A stretch of 8,867 bases of DNA from Odoribacteraceae bacterium (lineage in GTDB: Bacteria; Bacteroidota; Bacteroidia; Bacteroidales; Marinifilaceae). The stretch is from positions 1 through 8,867 of the forward strand of contig JAITJA010000148.1 of the NCBI GenBank assembly GCA_031279175.1, written 5' to 3'. Below the pieces are notes generated by a model. It was not told the origin of the DNA and made no database searches. It worked only from the letters and a program-made list of their open reading frames with translations. A program made the position numbers and the translations under genes. Positions 1 to 7,425 of this stretch are shown one piece after another. How positions within the stretch are numbered: the first letter of the stretch is position 1; the number at the start of each line of letters is the position of its first letter.

Positions 1-189
1 CTAGACAAGTCATTTGTCTAATTAGATTTCTCGCCTGTCTAACTAGACAAGTCATTTGTCTAATTAGATTTCTCGCCTGTCTACTTAGACAAGTCATTTG
101 TCTAACTAGAAAAGTCGCCTGTCTAATTAGATTTCCCGCCTGTCTAACTAGACAAGTCGCTTGTCTGACGAGATTTTTTGCTTGTTTGG
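1..189. repeat. Tandem array of nine 21-bp units with palindromic junctions
   Basis: Nine consecutive 21-bp units start at 1, 22, 43, 64, 85, 106, 127, 148 and 169, and the array may continue past the left edge. Two unit types alternate, giving a 42-bp higher-order repeat: 1-42 and 43-84 differ only at the last base. Each junction is a 10-bp palindrome or near-palindrome (TCTAATTAGA perfect, TCTAACTAGA near), for example at 17-26, 38-47, 59-68 and 122-131, separated by 11-bp spacers (CAAGTCATTTG or TTTCTCGCCTG types). The first type is itself an inverted repeat, TAGACAA-5 nt-TTGTCTA, at 2-20, 44-62 and 86-104. Copies decay toward the right; the last unit (169-189) is the most diverged. No gene is evident here. 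The array lies beyond the operon terminator. Function is unknown. Confidence 0.93.
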
Positions 190-204
190 CCGGGAGGGGC
201 GGGT

Positions 205-243
205 GTATAAAAGGGCCGCGACGCCCTGTAAGAGCGTCGCGGC
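205..243 (-). terminator. Intrinsic terminator of the minus-strand operon
   Basis: A perfect 10-bp GC-rich inverted repeat pairs 215-224 with 234-243 around a 9-nt loop (225-233). Read on the minus strand, the stem is followed directly by CCCTTTTATA, a short U-tract. It begins 21 nt after the stop codon of the PKD-like lipoprotein gene, where an operon terminator is expected. On the plus strand no T-run follows the stem, so it should act only in the minus direction. The U-tract has only four consecutive T, so termination may be incomplete. Confidence 0.75.
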
Positions 244-264
244 GAGATCGCGTGGAGAAAACTG

Positions 265-1788
265 TCAGAAGCGGCTGACGCTTTTCACGCGGTCAAGGCT
301 GCCGATGATTTGTTCGGCGGTCATGACTGTTGGCTCCGTGGAAGTCGGCTTCAGGTGGTAGATCTTCCCGCTACCCTTCGTCCCGGCGTACGTGCCGACG
401 AGGATTTGCTCGCGGGTGGCGGTGATGGTCGTGTACCGGCCCATGTAAGTGACCTCGTCGAGTGTGATGGCGGCGGAAGCGTCCGCTGGAACGATCGAGA
501 CCTCCTTTAATTCTCCCGTGCCGTCGTTGTTCGTTCGGAAGACGTACAGCTTGTTTCCGATGGCCATGTAGAAGAACCCGTGTACGTAGTCGCACTCCAT
601 GTACTTTGCCTGCTCGAGGAGCTGCCCGTTGAGGATTTCCTCGGGGTTTGCCTGTAGCGTGATGGCGGAGTAGACGTAACGGTAGTACTTCCCGTCGGCG
701 AGGTTCTTGGCGATGACGACGGACGGCGTCGGGCTGACGTTATACACCTGCATGTAGAAGATCTGGTGGTTGGGCAGTTGATTGGCGACGGCGACCGTCT
801 CGAGATTGGTTTTGAGTGCACTTTGCATCCCGGTGTAGCGCATCATCCGCTTGTTTTTCGTGTCGTAGACGAGCTGTCCGGTGGAAGAGCTGGCCGCGCC
901 GGCGACGAAGGGGGCGACTTGCACGGTGTCGTACTTGTTAGTTCCCGTCACGGCGGGGGGCAGGATGTTGTACGACGGGTACATGACCCCGACGGTGGCT
1001 TGCATGGGCATGATATTCCCGCGGGAGTCTACCCAGTGCATCGCCGATGACGCGCTGGGGAACAAGATTTTCTCGAAGGTGTGATCGACGGGTAACGGCA
1101 TGGACATCATGTAGCGGACGAGCTTGGTGTCGTTCCACTCGAAGTTCACGCGGTCGATGTACCCGGTGGCTTCTCCTGTACCGATGATGATGCGGGAGAA
1201 GTTAGAGTACCAGTAGACGAACTTCGCGCCCCCGCCGCGGTATGGGAATCCGGAGCGTTCGATGACGTCTCTCTCGAAGACGATTTCGTTCGTGGCGGTT
1301 TCCGTTCCCATGACGATCAGCTCCGCGGTTCCGTCGTCTTCCTCCGTGAGGTAGAGCCATCCGGTGGAGTAACGGCTGGTGACGGTAAGTTGAAACTGGA
1401 ACTTGCGCGTGATGCCGGTTGATTCCCGGGTGACGGAGTAGACGACGCGGTAAGGTTCTGTCCGCGTGGAGAGGTAGATGGTGGTGTCCAGCGCGCGCGT
1501 GGTGGCGAGCAGGACGGAGGACATGTCATTGAGGTTTTTCCCGTAGGCGCGCCACTCGTAGGAGTAGTCGCCCGGGTCTAACTCGCTGTACTGGTCCTCG
1601 TTTCCCAGCTCGAGCAGCTTGAGGTCCGGGACGATGGTGAGGTGCTGCCCGCGGGTGATGATGGTGTCGTGGATGGGTGACGCGAGCGCGGTCTCGAGGA
1701 TGGGAGAATAGTCGTACGTTCCCTTGTCCTCGTAGCAGGCGGAAGCGATTCCGGCGAGTAGCAGGATAAACGCGTGTATATGTTTCAT
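265..1788 (-). CDS. PKD-like family surface lipoprotein, last gene of the SusCD operon
   Basis: A 507-residue exported lipoprotein. The N-terminus has a short hydrophobic signal (residues 4-17) and a lipobox ending IASAC, with Cys18 as the probable lipidation site. The mature start CYEDKGTYDY closely matches the PKD-like lipoproteins found beside SusCD pairs in Bacteroidota. Residues about 40-140 form the PKD-like beta region, with YSYEWR at 75-80 and a closing strand around QFQLTV. The segment from about 143 (GWLYLTEEDDG) to the end is beta-rich and resembles a propeller-like C-terminal half; this fold is inferred. Length is typical for the family. The gene starts 27 nt after the DUF4843 gene, is the last of the operon and is followed by a terminator hairpin. 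The likely role is an accessory surface ligand-binding protein of the SusCD complex. No catalytic motif was seen and the ligand is unknown. Confidence 0.85.
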   Translation of the reverse strand: MKHIHAFILLLAGIASACYEDKGTYDYSPILETALASPIHDTIITRGQHLTIVPDLKLLELGNEDQYSELDPGDYSYEWRAYGKNLNDMSSVLLATTRALDTTIYLSTRTEPYRVVYSVTRESTGITRKFQFQLTVTSRYSTGWLYLTEEDDGTAELIVMGTETATNEIVFERDVIERSGFPYRGGGAKFVYWYSNFSRIIIGTGEATGYIDRVNFEWNDTKLVRYMMSMPLPVDHTFEKILFPSASSAMHWVDSRGNIMPMQATVGVMYPSYNILPPAVTGTNKYDTVQVAPFVAGAASSSTGQLVYDTKNKRMMRYTGMQSALKTNLETVAVANQLPNHQIFYMQVYNVSPTPSVVIAKNLADGKYYRYVYSAITLQANPEEILNGQLLEQAKYMECDYVHGFFYMAIGNKLYVFRTNNDGTGELKEVSIVPADASAAITLDEVTYMGRYTTITATREQILVGTYAGTKGSGKIYHLKPTSTEPTVMTAEQIIGSLDRVKSVSRF

Positions 1789-1823
1789 GATAATGCTTGT
1801 TTTACGTGATACATGTTATTGGT
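1783..1823 (-). promoter_or_regulatory. Gene junction sharing two blocks with the preceding junction
   Basis: This junction between the DUF4843 gene and the PKD-like gene carries, on the minus strand, ACCAATAACA at the end of the upstream gene and TTATCATGAAA over the next start codon. The same two blocks flank the SusD/DUF4843 junction, while the intervening bases differ (20 versus 18). No GG-rich ribosome binding sequence is present. The shared blocks may help translation initiation or may reflect common ancestry of the junctions. A role is inferred only from the resemblance. Confidence 0.3.
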
Positions 1824-2586
1824 CTGCCGGCGCCCAGTCCGCGGGTATCGTGACGTATTGCCCGTAGTAGGCATTGATTCCTCGCATGGTCATGAAGCCC
1901 TTGTCTTCGGGTTGTGTATTTCCCGGGTCCCGGAGGGCCTGGTCTCTCCCGGCGAGGATCTTGCTATTGATGTATATGGCGATGACTGGGGAGAGCGCCA
2001 TGCTTGTTTGCGAGGCGTTTGCTTTCCAGAAGGATTCGTCCCTTCCCGTGAGCTCGGAGGCGAGGAGGTACTTGGCGACGGAGAAATAGCCGTAGATTAT
2101 CTCCTGCCAGCCGGCAGGGCGCGTGATAGCGGAGGAGAAGTTCAGGACGGCTCGAGTGATGTCGACGGTATCCGCTCCGGAGTACTTTTCCGTCAGGTCG
2201 AGTGTGAAATCGTCGCTTGGGAGGAGTCGCGCGTGGATCTGGTAGATCTCGTTATCCTCGTTGACGCGGTGCAAGCGGACGGGGATGTAGCCCCTGGATT
2301 GTCCTGCCGGGAAGACGCACTCGGCGGGTAGCGGGTCAAAATGCACTCCTTCTTCCCCGGAGACGGAGTCGTAGACGACGCGGAAATGCCTGTCGCGGTC
2401 GAAGATGGGGCCTGTCGCGGTGACGGGGATATTTACCGTGGAATCGTTGACGGTCAGTAGCCCGAACGAGAAGTTGACCTCTGTGGTAGTGAAATAGATC
2501 GATTCTACCCCGTGGTAGAGGTCGAGCTTGTCCTCCGAGCACGCGGCCAGGAGAGGGATCAATAAGATAGTAAGATATTTTTTCAT
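1816..2586 (-). CDS. DUF4843-type lipoprotein
   Basis: A 256-residue lipoprotein. The signal is MKKYLTILLIPLLAAC, with lipobox LAAC and Cys16 as the lipidation site, followed by acidic residues (SEDK) as is common for surface-exposed Bacteroidota lipoproteins. The order of motifs fits DUF4843: an early SIYF strand (29-32), a beta-sandwich-like half with GEEGVHFDPLP (78-87) and FPAGQSRGYIPVRLHR (92-107), then a C-terminal half with IIYGYFSVAKYLLASELTG (163-181), which matches the family's conserved segment. Such proteins usually sit directly after susD. Here the gene begins 18 nt after the SusD stop and is followed 27 nt later by the PKD-like gene. Role: probably an accessory outer-membrane component that contacts ligand or the SusCD complex. 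Molecular function is not established for the family, and the family call rests on pattern recognition. Confidence 0.8.
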   Translation of the reverse strand: MKKYLTILLIPLLAACSEDKLDLYHGVESIYFTTTEVNFSFGLLTVNDSTVNIPVTATGPIFDRDRHFRVVYDSVSGEEGVHFDPLPAECVFPAGQSRGYIPVRLHRVNEDNEIYQIHARLLPSDDFTLDLTEKYSGADTVDITRAVLNFSSAITRPAGWQEIIYGYFSVAKYLLASELTGRDESFWKANASQTSMALSPVIAIYINSKILAGRDQALRDPGNTQPEDKGFMTMRGINAYYGQYVTIPADWAPADQ

Positions 2587-2619
2587 GATAAAGGAAGTTT
2601 CATGTTACCTGTTATTGGT
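2581..2619 (-). promoter_or_regulatory. SusD/DUF4843 junction with duplicated boundary blocks
   Basis: On the minus strand this junction holds ACCAATAACA over the last SusD codons and TTATCATGAAA at the DUF4843 start, the same two blocks as at the next junction downstream. The first block lies in a different reading frame relative to the stop codon in the two copies, so shared protein sequence does not explain it. No Shine-Dalgarno sequence is seen. A regulatory or translational role is inference. Confidence 0.3.
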
Positions 2620-4056
2620 TTCATCGTCAGGCACGGGTAAGACGGTCGCCTTGAGCGAGACGGTTTCACCGAGTTGATTGACGAGGGATGTTTTCCCGTT
2701 GCGTTTGAGATAGTAGAAATAGTGCCCCTCGGCGTAGAACTCCCGTTCGTACTCGTCTTGCAGGAGTTGGTCGAGATTGCCGGTGAAGGCGCTCGTGTTA
2801 TTGACGAGATAGCCGCGTTTGAGGCGCAATTCCTCCAGCCAGCGGGCCTTGTCGGTATCGTTATCGCTGGTTTCCGCGGCGATCAGGAAGAGTTCGGACA
2901 ACTTGATCAGCGGGATGACGTTGTAACGATAGGGGTAGGGGTCGGTGCCGTAGAGGTTCCCCGCGAGATACTTCGAGATGTTTTTTAACGCGTACACCCC
3001 GCTCTGCGTGGGCGAGTCCTGGAAGATCTTCGCGCGGATATCGTCGTAATTCGTGAAGAGGGATGCATATCGCTTGTCCCCGGCGAGCAGGACATTTTCC
3101 GACAAGAGATCCGCGCTGAAATAGTTTTTGTAGATCTCGACGCGGTTCACGTCATACATCCCGAAGACTACCTCGGTGTAGCAGAGGGGTTCCCTGTACG
3201 CCGAGTTGATGGAGAGCACGTCCGGGAAGGCTTTCAGGAAATTCGCGGCTTGTCCGCTTTCGGGCATCTTTTCCTCGAGCAGTGCCGAGGCGATACTGTA
3301 GGCGGCGGGTTTATCGCCGGAGTGCAGGAGCACGCGCGCTTTTAATATCCACGCGGCGTAGATGTTCAGTCGGAAATTCCTGTAATCCCAGAACGTTTCT
3401 CCGGTAGTCAATCCCTCCAGCAGCGGGTCGGCGGCGAGGAGCGTGATGGCCTCGTTGACGTCCGCGAGGAGATAGGAGACGACTTGCTCGACGCTCGCGT
3501 AATCGCCTGGCGCGTTCACTTCCCGCGTGTAATAGGGGATGGCCCTGTCCGTTTTCGTGGTCTCCGTGTAGGCGGGGGCGAAGAGGCGGAAGAGGTCGAA
3601 GTGCAGGTAGGCGCGCAAGGCGATGGCTTCGCCTCGGAACAACTTGTAGTGGGCGGCGCTGTACTTCTCCTTGTTTAATTCCACTTGCTCGAGGAAGACG
3701 TTGCAGGCGGCGACTAACTTGTAGAGCTTGCTCCATATCGCGGAGATGTACCCGGAGGATTTGCTGCTCGTGAAGTTGTACGCCGCGAGGTTATCGTAGC
3801 GGTGTGGATCCGGGATATAGTAATGTTGCGCGATGGCCTCGATGAGACCGATTGTTAACTCGTGGCCGTAGATGGAGCGGTCCAGCATGTTGAGGTATAT
3901 CCCGTTCAGGGCTTCTTGCGCGCCCTGTTCCGTGGAGTATAACTCGTCTCCCGCCACCTTGTCGAAGGGTACTTCCGCTAACCATTTCTCGCAAGAGGCG
4001 AGGGAGGTGAGAAGTAATATCGCGATGATATTCTTAAAGTATTTCATGGCTTTCAT
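2605..4056 (-). CDS. SusD/RagB-family nutrient-binding outer-membrane lipoprotein
   Basis: A 483-residue SusD homologue, the surface lid that captures ligand for the SusC channel. A lipoprotein signal is followed by LASC with Cys22 as the lipidation site and CEKWL at the mature start. Conserved SusD landmarks are in order: the TPR-rich N-terminal domain with RGEAIALRAYLHFDLFRLFA (141-160), the C-terminal RagB/SusD segment YNVIPLIKLSELFLIAAE (378-395), EYEREFYAEGHYFYYLKR (435-452) and the closing VLPVPDDE (472-479). The protein ends five residues later or less (last residues TNNR), so the usual tail after the P-I/V-P motif is short. The gene lies only 3 nt after the SusC stop, which suggests translational coupling. 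ATG codons at residues 1 and 4 are both possible starts; the first is adopted. No carbohydrate specificity can be read from the sequence. Confidence 0.96.
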   Translation of the reverse strand: MKAMKYFKNIIAILLLTSLASCEKWLAEVPFDKVAGDELYSTEQGAQEALNGIYLNMLDRSIYGHELTIGLIEAIAQHYYIPDPHRYDNLAAYNFTSSKSSGYISAIWSKLYKLVAACNVFLEQVELNKEKYSAAHYKLFRGEAIALRAYLHFDLFRLFAPAYTETTKTDRAIPYYTREVNAPGDYASVEQVVSYLLADVNEAITLLAADPLLEGLTTGETFWDYRNFRLNIYAAWILKARVLLHSGDKPAAYSIASALLEEKMPESGQAANFLKAFPDVLSINSAYREPLCYTEVVFGMYDVNRVEIYKNYFSADLLSENVLLAGDKRYASLFTNYDDIRAKIFQDSPTQSGVYALKNISKYLAGNLYGTDPYPYRYNVIPLIKLSELFLIAAETSDNDTDKARWLEELRLKRGYLVNNTSAFTGNLDQLLQDEYEREFYAEGHYFYYLKRNGKTSLVNQLGETVSLKATVLPVPDDETNNR

Positions 4057-4059
4057 TCA

Positions 4060-7000
4060 TTAAAAAGAGACGTTTAAAGATAGTGATAACGTGCGGGCGA
4101 AGGGGTAGTTGATTCCCCTCTCGGCCTTGACGGTGGACCAGCGGAAGAGCTCGTTCAGCGTGACGTCAACGGCGAGCGCGCGGAGGCCGACAGTCTTTAA
4201 CCAGGCGTTGTCGATGAAGTTATACCCGGCGGCAATCGATTCACCGGTGAAGAAGTTATTCTTCTGCACGTAGCGATCCGACTTGGGATAAACCCTCCCG
4301 TCGGCCGTGTAAAGGCGGATATCCCGGTAGCGGGCATAGTCGCCGGCTTGTTTCCAGCGGTCGTAGTAGGCGCGTTTGTCCTGGTTATACGAGTCGATCT
4401 GGTAGCCGATATTCTCGATCCGGTTGTATAGCTCGTTGTTGAAGTAGTCGCCGCCGAAGCTGTACCGGAATAACGCGCGCAACGAGAAGCCGCGATAGTG
4501 GAACGTCGTGCCGATCACTCCCTCGAGGTCGGCCAGCGTGTTACCGCACACGACCTCGTCACCGGCGTCATACGTGAAGGTGTAGGAGCCATCTTTCCGG
4601 ATGAAGATCTCTTGTCCGCTCATCGGGTCGATGCCGGCGGAGCGCACGGTCCAGATATCCGACGAGCTAGCGCCATCGCGATAACGATAGACTGACGTGT
4701 TGCGCAGCTCGTCGTTGAAGCGGTCGAGGCTATTCCCGATGCGGCTATACTTGGAGGTCTCGTGATACCCGTGCGCGTTGATGCTCCACCGGAGATTCTT
4801 CTCCTTGTTCTCCAGCACGCGCGCGTCGATCTTGAACGTGATCCCGTTGATCGTGTTCATCCCGAGATTCGTCACGAGCGTGGACTTACCGGTCGACGGC
4901 GCCATTCCCACTTGTATGATCAGCGGGTTGGTGACCTTTTGGTAGAAGTCCAGTATCGCGCTGATTCGCCCGTCGAACGCGACGAGGTCGAAGCCGACTG
5001 TCAAGTCGTTTGTCTTTTGCCAGTCGAGATTCGCGTTCCCGTAGGAATAGATCTGCGCGCCCAGCCCGAAGATGTTTTGCAGGTTCGTGTTATACGAGTA
5101 GGCCAGGAAGGTATCGAAGGCCTGGTTATTATTCCCCGGGTTACCGTACGCGGCGCGTAGTTTCATCGTTCGCGCCCACTCCCCGACGAACTCCTCGTTA
5201 TGGATATTCCAGGCAACGCCCACCGACCACGTGTTTGTCCACAGTTTATTGGCGCCGAAGTTCGAAGAGCCGTCTCGCCGGTAGGTAGCGTCGATCAGGT
5301 ATCGTCCCTTGTACCCGTAGTTAGCCGTGAACATCATGTTGATGGCGCGTTTGAAGCTCTCCCCGTACCCGGGTTTCCCTGTCGGGTAGCTAATCGCGAA
5401 GGCGGGGTTCGAGACCCGGTCGCTGGGGAAGCCGATAGCCACGTAGCTATCATTTTCACGCGTCGTGGAGTTCACTTCCAGGCGACCGACGGCATTTACC
5501 TGGTGGCTCTCCGCGTAGACCTTACCGAAGGTCACGGAAAGATCCCCGTTATAGCTCATGTTTTCGCTGCTAGACTTCGTGTAGCTACCGCGTTCGACGC
5601 GCGAGCGCTCCAGGAAGTCGGTATGGTATGGCGACTTGAACGTCTCGGTCTTACCTATCGACTTGGAGAGACTGACTTTCCCCGCGAACTTCACGTCCTC
5701 GAGCGAGTACTCGACGCGGAGGTTATTCCTGAATATATTACTCTTCGACTGGTTCACGTGTTTCAGGCTCGCGTTATAAAGCGGGTTGGTAACATAATAA
5801 ACGTTTGCCCCGCCGTTATCCTGCACGATCCGGTAATAATCCAGGTACTCGGGGTGTTCCGGGTTAATCTCCTTTTTATAATAAGGATTCGCGCGCACGT
5901 ACTCGTAGAAGGAGACAGGAGCGTTATTGGCCAGGGTATAGTCGAACGTGATATCGTTCGAGAGGCGCAACCCTTCCCGCCGGTACTGCAGGTTGACGTT
6001 ACCACCGATAACGTCTCGTTTCGACTGTTTCATCACGCCCTCGTTACCGCTATAAGTCAAACCGAAGGAATAATACATGGAGCGATCGCCACCCGTGACG
6101 CGCACGCTATGCCTGTGCGTGAAGCCTACTCGCAGCGGTTCGCTCAGCCAGTACGAGTCGACGCCGCCTTCGCGCACGTCTGCCAGCCGTTTATTATACA
6201 AGTTATCCCACTGCACCTTCTCGGTCGTCGTGCTGACGCGGTCATAGAAGCCGGTGGCCTTCTCGAAGGCCAGCTTCTCCTCCGCGTTCATCATGTTATA
6301 ATCGGTCAGGTCGGGAAGTTCAGCGTTATAGTTACCGTTATACGAGAACTGCAACATGCCCGCTTGCGGCTTGACCGTCTCGATGACAACAACGCCATTC
6401 GCCGCGCGCGACCCGTACATGGCCGTTGACGCCGCGTCCTTCAAGATATGCAACGACGCGACACGGTCCATGCTCAAGTCGATCACCGTTTGCAAGTCCA
6501 CCTCGAAACCGTCCATGATAAAAATCGGGCGATTCGGGTCATCTCCCCATTCCGACTCGATATTAGAGATGCTACTCTTGCCGCGGATATTGATATCGGG
6601 CAAGCGATTCGGGTCTGACCCAAACAGGTTATCGGGCGTCACGCGAAACGAGGGATCGAGTGTCCGCAAGCTCTGGATCACGTTCTTCGTGCCCACGCGT
6701 TTCAGCTCCGTCCCCGAGTACGACGCCACCGAACCGGTAAAGCTCTCCGCCTTCCGTTCGAAGATACCCGTGACAACAACCTCCCCGAGCGCCATCTCTG
6801 TCTCTCGCATCACGATCGACAGCGGCTTCCCCTCGTACACCGCCTCCACCGGGTTCATCCCGATGAACGTGAACGTCAACGTCGGGCGATCCTCGTCCAC
6901 CGTCAGCGAAAAATTACCCGCGCGATCGGTAGCCGTACCCTGGCGAGTCCCTTTCAGCATCACCGTCACGCCAACCAGTGGAGCGCCATTCGCTTCCGTC

Positions 7001-7392
7001 ACGCGGCCTGTCACCACGACAGGTTGCCGCGCCGCCACGCCGGGCGTCACCAGCAGGTTATCACCCTCCACCATCAACACCAGCGACGTGCCGGCGATAC
7101 AACGCTCGACGGCCCCCCGCACCGTGATCTCCCGTTCGTTCAAGGAAACCCTCGTCCCGACGCGCTCGATCACCTCTCGTTTAAAGCTCACGCAATTGTT
7201 ACCGGCGCGATTGATCTGCCGGAGTGCCTCCAGCAACGACGCGTTCTGTAACTCCACGGAGATCACGCCCGCGTACGGCTGCCCCCAGGCAACCAGCGGG
7301 AACAGTAACCAGGCCAACAAGAAATAACGCTTCCCGTTTGCCCACCCGCGCCGTGACAAGCGCGGGGTTTCCAACTCATTTGTTTTTCTCAT
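4060..7392 (-). CDS. SusC/RagA-family TonB-dependent transporter with STN signalling domain
   Basis: A 1110-residue outer-membrane importer. A basic n-region of about 22 residues precedes a hydrophobic signal (about 23-37, cleavage near AWG-Q). Domains in order are STN (about 44-115), carboxypeptidase-D regulatory-like (about 125-205, with GRVTEANGAPLVGVTVMLKG), the linker ALGEVVVTG (201-209), TonB plug (about 212-345, with INIRG and LKDAASTAMYGSRAANG) and a beta-barrel that ends in the aromatic residue F (SLNVSF). The STN domain is the part of transducing receptors that signals to a FecR-type anti-sigma factor, and such a gene lies immediately upstream. The full protein is intact and of normal length. 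The 33-nt spacer before the start is AT-rich and has no clear Bacteroidota promoter (TAnnTTTG) or ribosome binding sequence. Ligand unknown; the absence of enzymes nearby gives no hint of polysaccharide use. Confidence 0.97.
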   Translation of the reverse strand: MRKTNELETPRLSRRGWANGKRYFLLAWLLFPLVAWGQPYAGVISVELQNASLLEALRQINRAGNNCVSFKREVIERVGTRVSLNEREITVRGAVERCIAGTSLVLMVEGDNLLVTPGVAARQPVVVTGRVTEANGAPLVGVTVMLKGTRQGTATDRAGNFSLTVDEDRPTLTFTFIGMNPVEAVYEGKPLSIVMRETEMALGEVVVTGIFERKAESFTGSVASYSGTELKRVGTKNVIQSLRTLDPSFRVTPDNLFGSDPNRLPDINIRGKSSISNIESEWGDDPNRPIFIMDGFEVDLQTVIDLSMDRVASLHILKDAASTAMYGSRAANGVVVIETVKPQAGMLQFSYNGNYNAELPDLTDYNMMNAEEKLAFEKATGFYDRVSTTTEKVQWDNLYNKRLADVREGGVDSYWLSEPLRVGFTHRHSVRVTGGDRSMYYSFGLTYSGNEGVMKQSKRDVIGGNVNLQYRREGLRLSNDITFDYTLANNAPVSFYEYVRANPYYKKEINPEHPEYLDYYRIVQDNGGANVYYVTNPLYNASLKHVNQSKSNIFRNNLRVEYSLEDVKFAGKVSLSKSIGKTETFKSPYHTDFLERSRVERGSYTKSSSENMSYNGDLSVTFGKVYAESHQVNAVGRLEVNSTTRENDSYVAIGFPSDRVSNPAFAISYPTGKPGYGESFKRAINMMFTANYGYKGRYLIDATYRRDGSSNFGANKLWTNTWSVGVAWNIHNEEFVGEWARTMKLRAAYGNPGNNNQAFDTFLAYSYNTNLQNIFGLGAQIYSYGNANLDWQKTNDLTVGFDLVAFDGRISAILDFYQKVTNPLIIQVGMAPSTGKSTLVTNLGMNTINGITFKIDARVLENKEKNLRWSINAHGYHETSKYSRIGNSLDRFNDELRNTSVYRYRDGASSSDIWTVRSAGIDPMSGQEIFIRKDGSYTFTYDAGDEVVCGNTLADLEGVIGTTFHYRGFSLRALFRYSFGGDYFNNELYNRIENIGYQIDSYNQDKRAYYDRWKQAGDYARYRDIRLYTADGRVYPKSDRYVQKNNFFTGESIAAGYNFIDNAWLKTVGLRALAVDVTLNELFRWSTVKAERGINYPFARTLSLSLNVSF

Positions 7393-7425
7393 AATAATCT
7401 ACATTTTAATAATCACGTCTCTATA

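Noticed and set aside
1..189. CRISPR array
   Set aside because: Period is 21 bp with repeated, not unique, spacers and no long constant direct repeat; no cas genes are in the window.
161..361. Small plus-strand gene starting at 161
   Set aside because: It starts within the decayed end of the array, crosses the terminator hairpin and runs antisense into the PKD-like gene; no ribosome binding context or recognisable product.
3311..3736. Minus-strand 141-codon frame inside susD
   Set aside because: Overlaps the SusD gene in another frame and is Arg/Pro-rich; SusD motifs are continuous through the same region, so there is no frameshift.
5200..6429. Plus-strand open frame of 409 codons antisense to susC
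   Set aside because: It lies wholly inside a clear SusC gene; its product is a Val/Arg/His-rich shadow without signal peptide or known motif.
6356..7327. Plus-strand open frame of 323 codons antisense to the SusC N-terminus
   Set aside because: Ser/Thr/Pro-rich shadow of the STN, CarboxypepD-like and plug regions; no independent evidence for coding.
7393..7425. Separate sigma-dependent promoter between fecR and susC
   Set aside because: The 33-nt spacer is AT-rich but contains no TAnnTTTG/TTTG pair, and the spacing is compatible with simple co-transcription.
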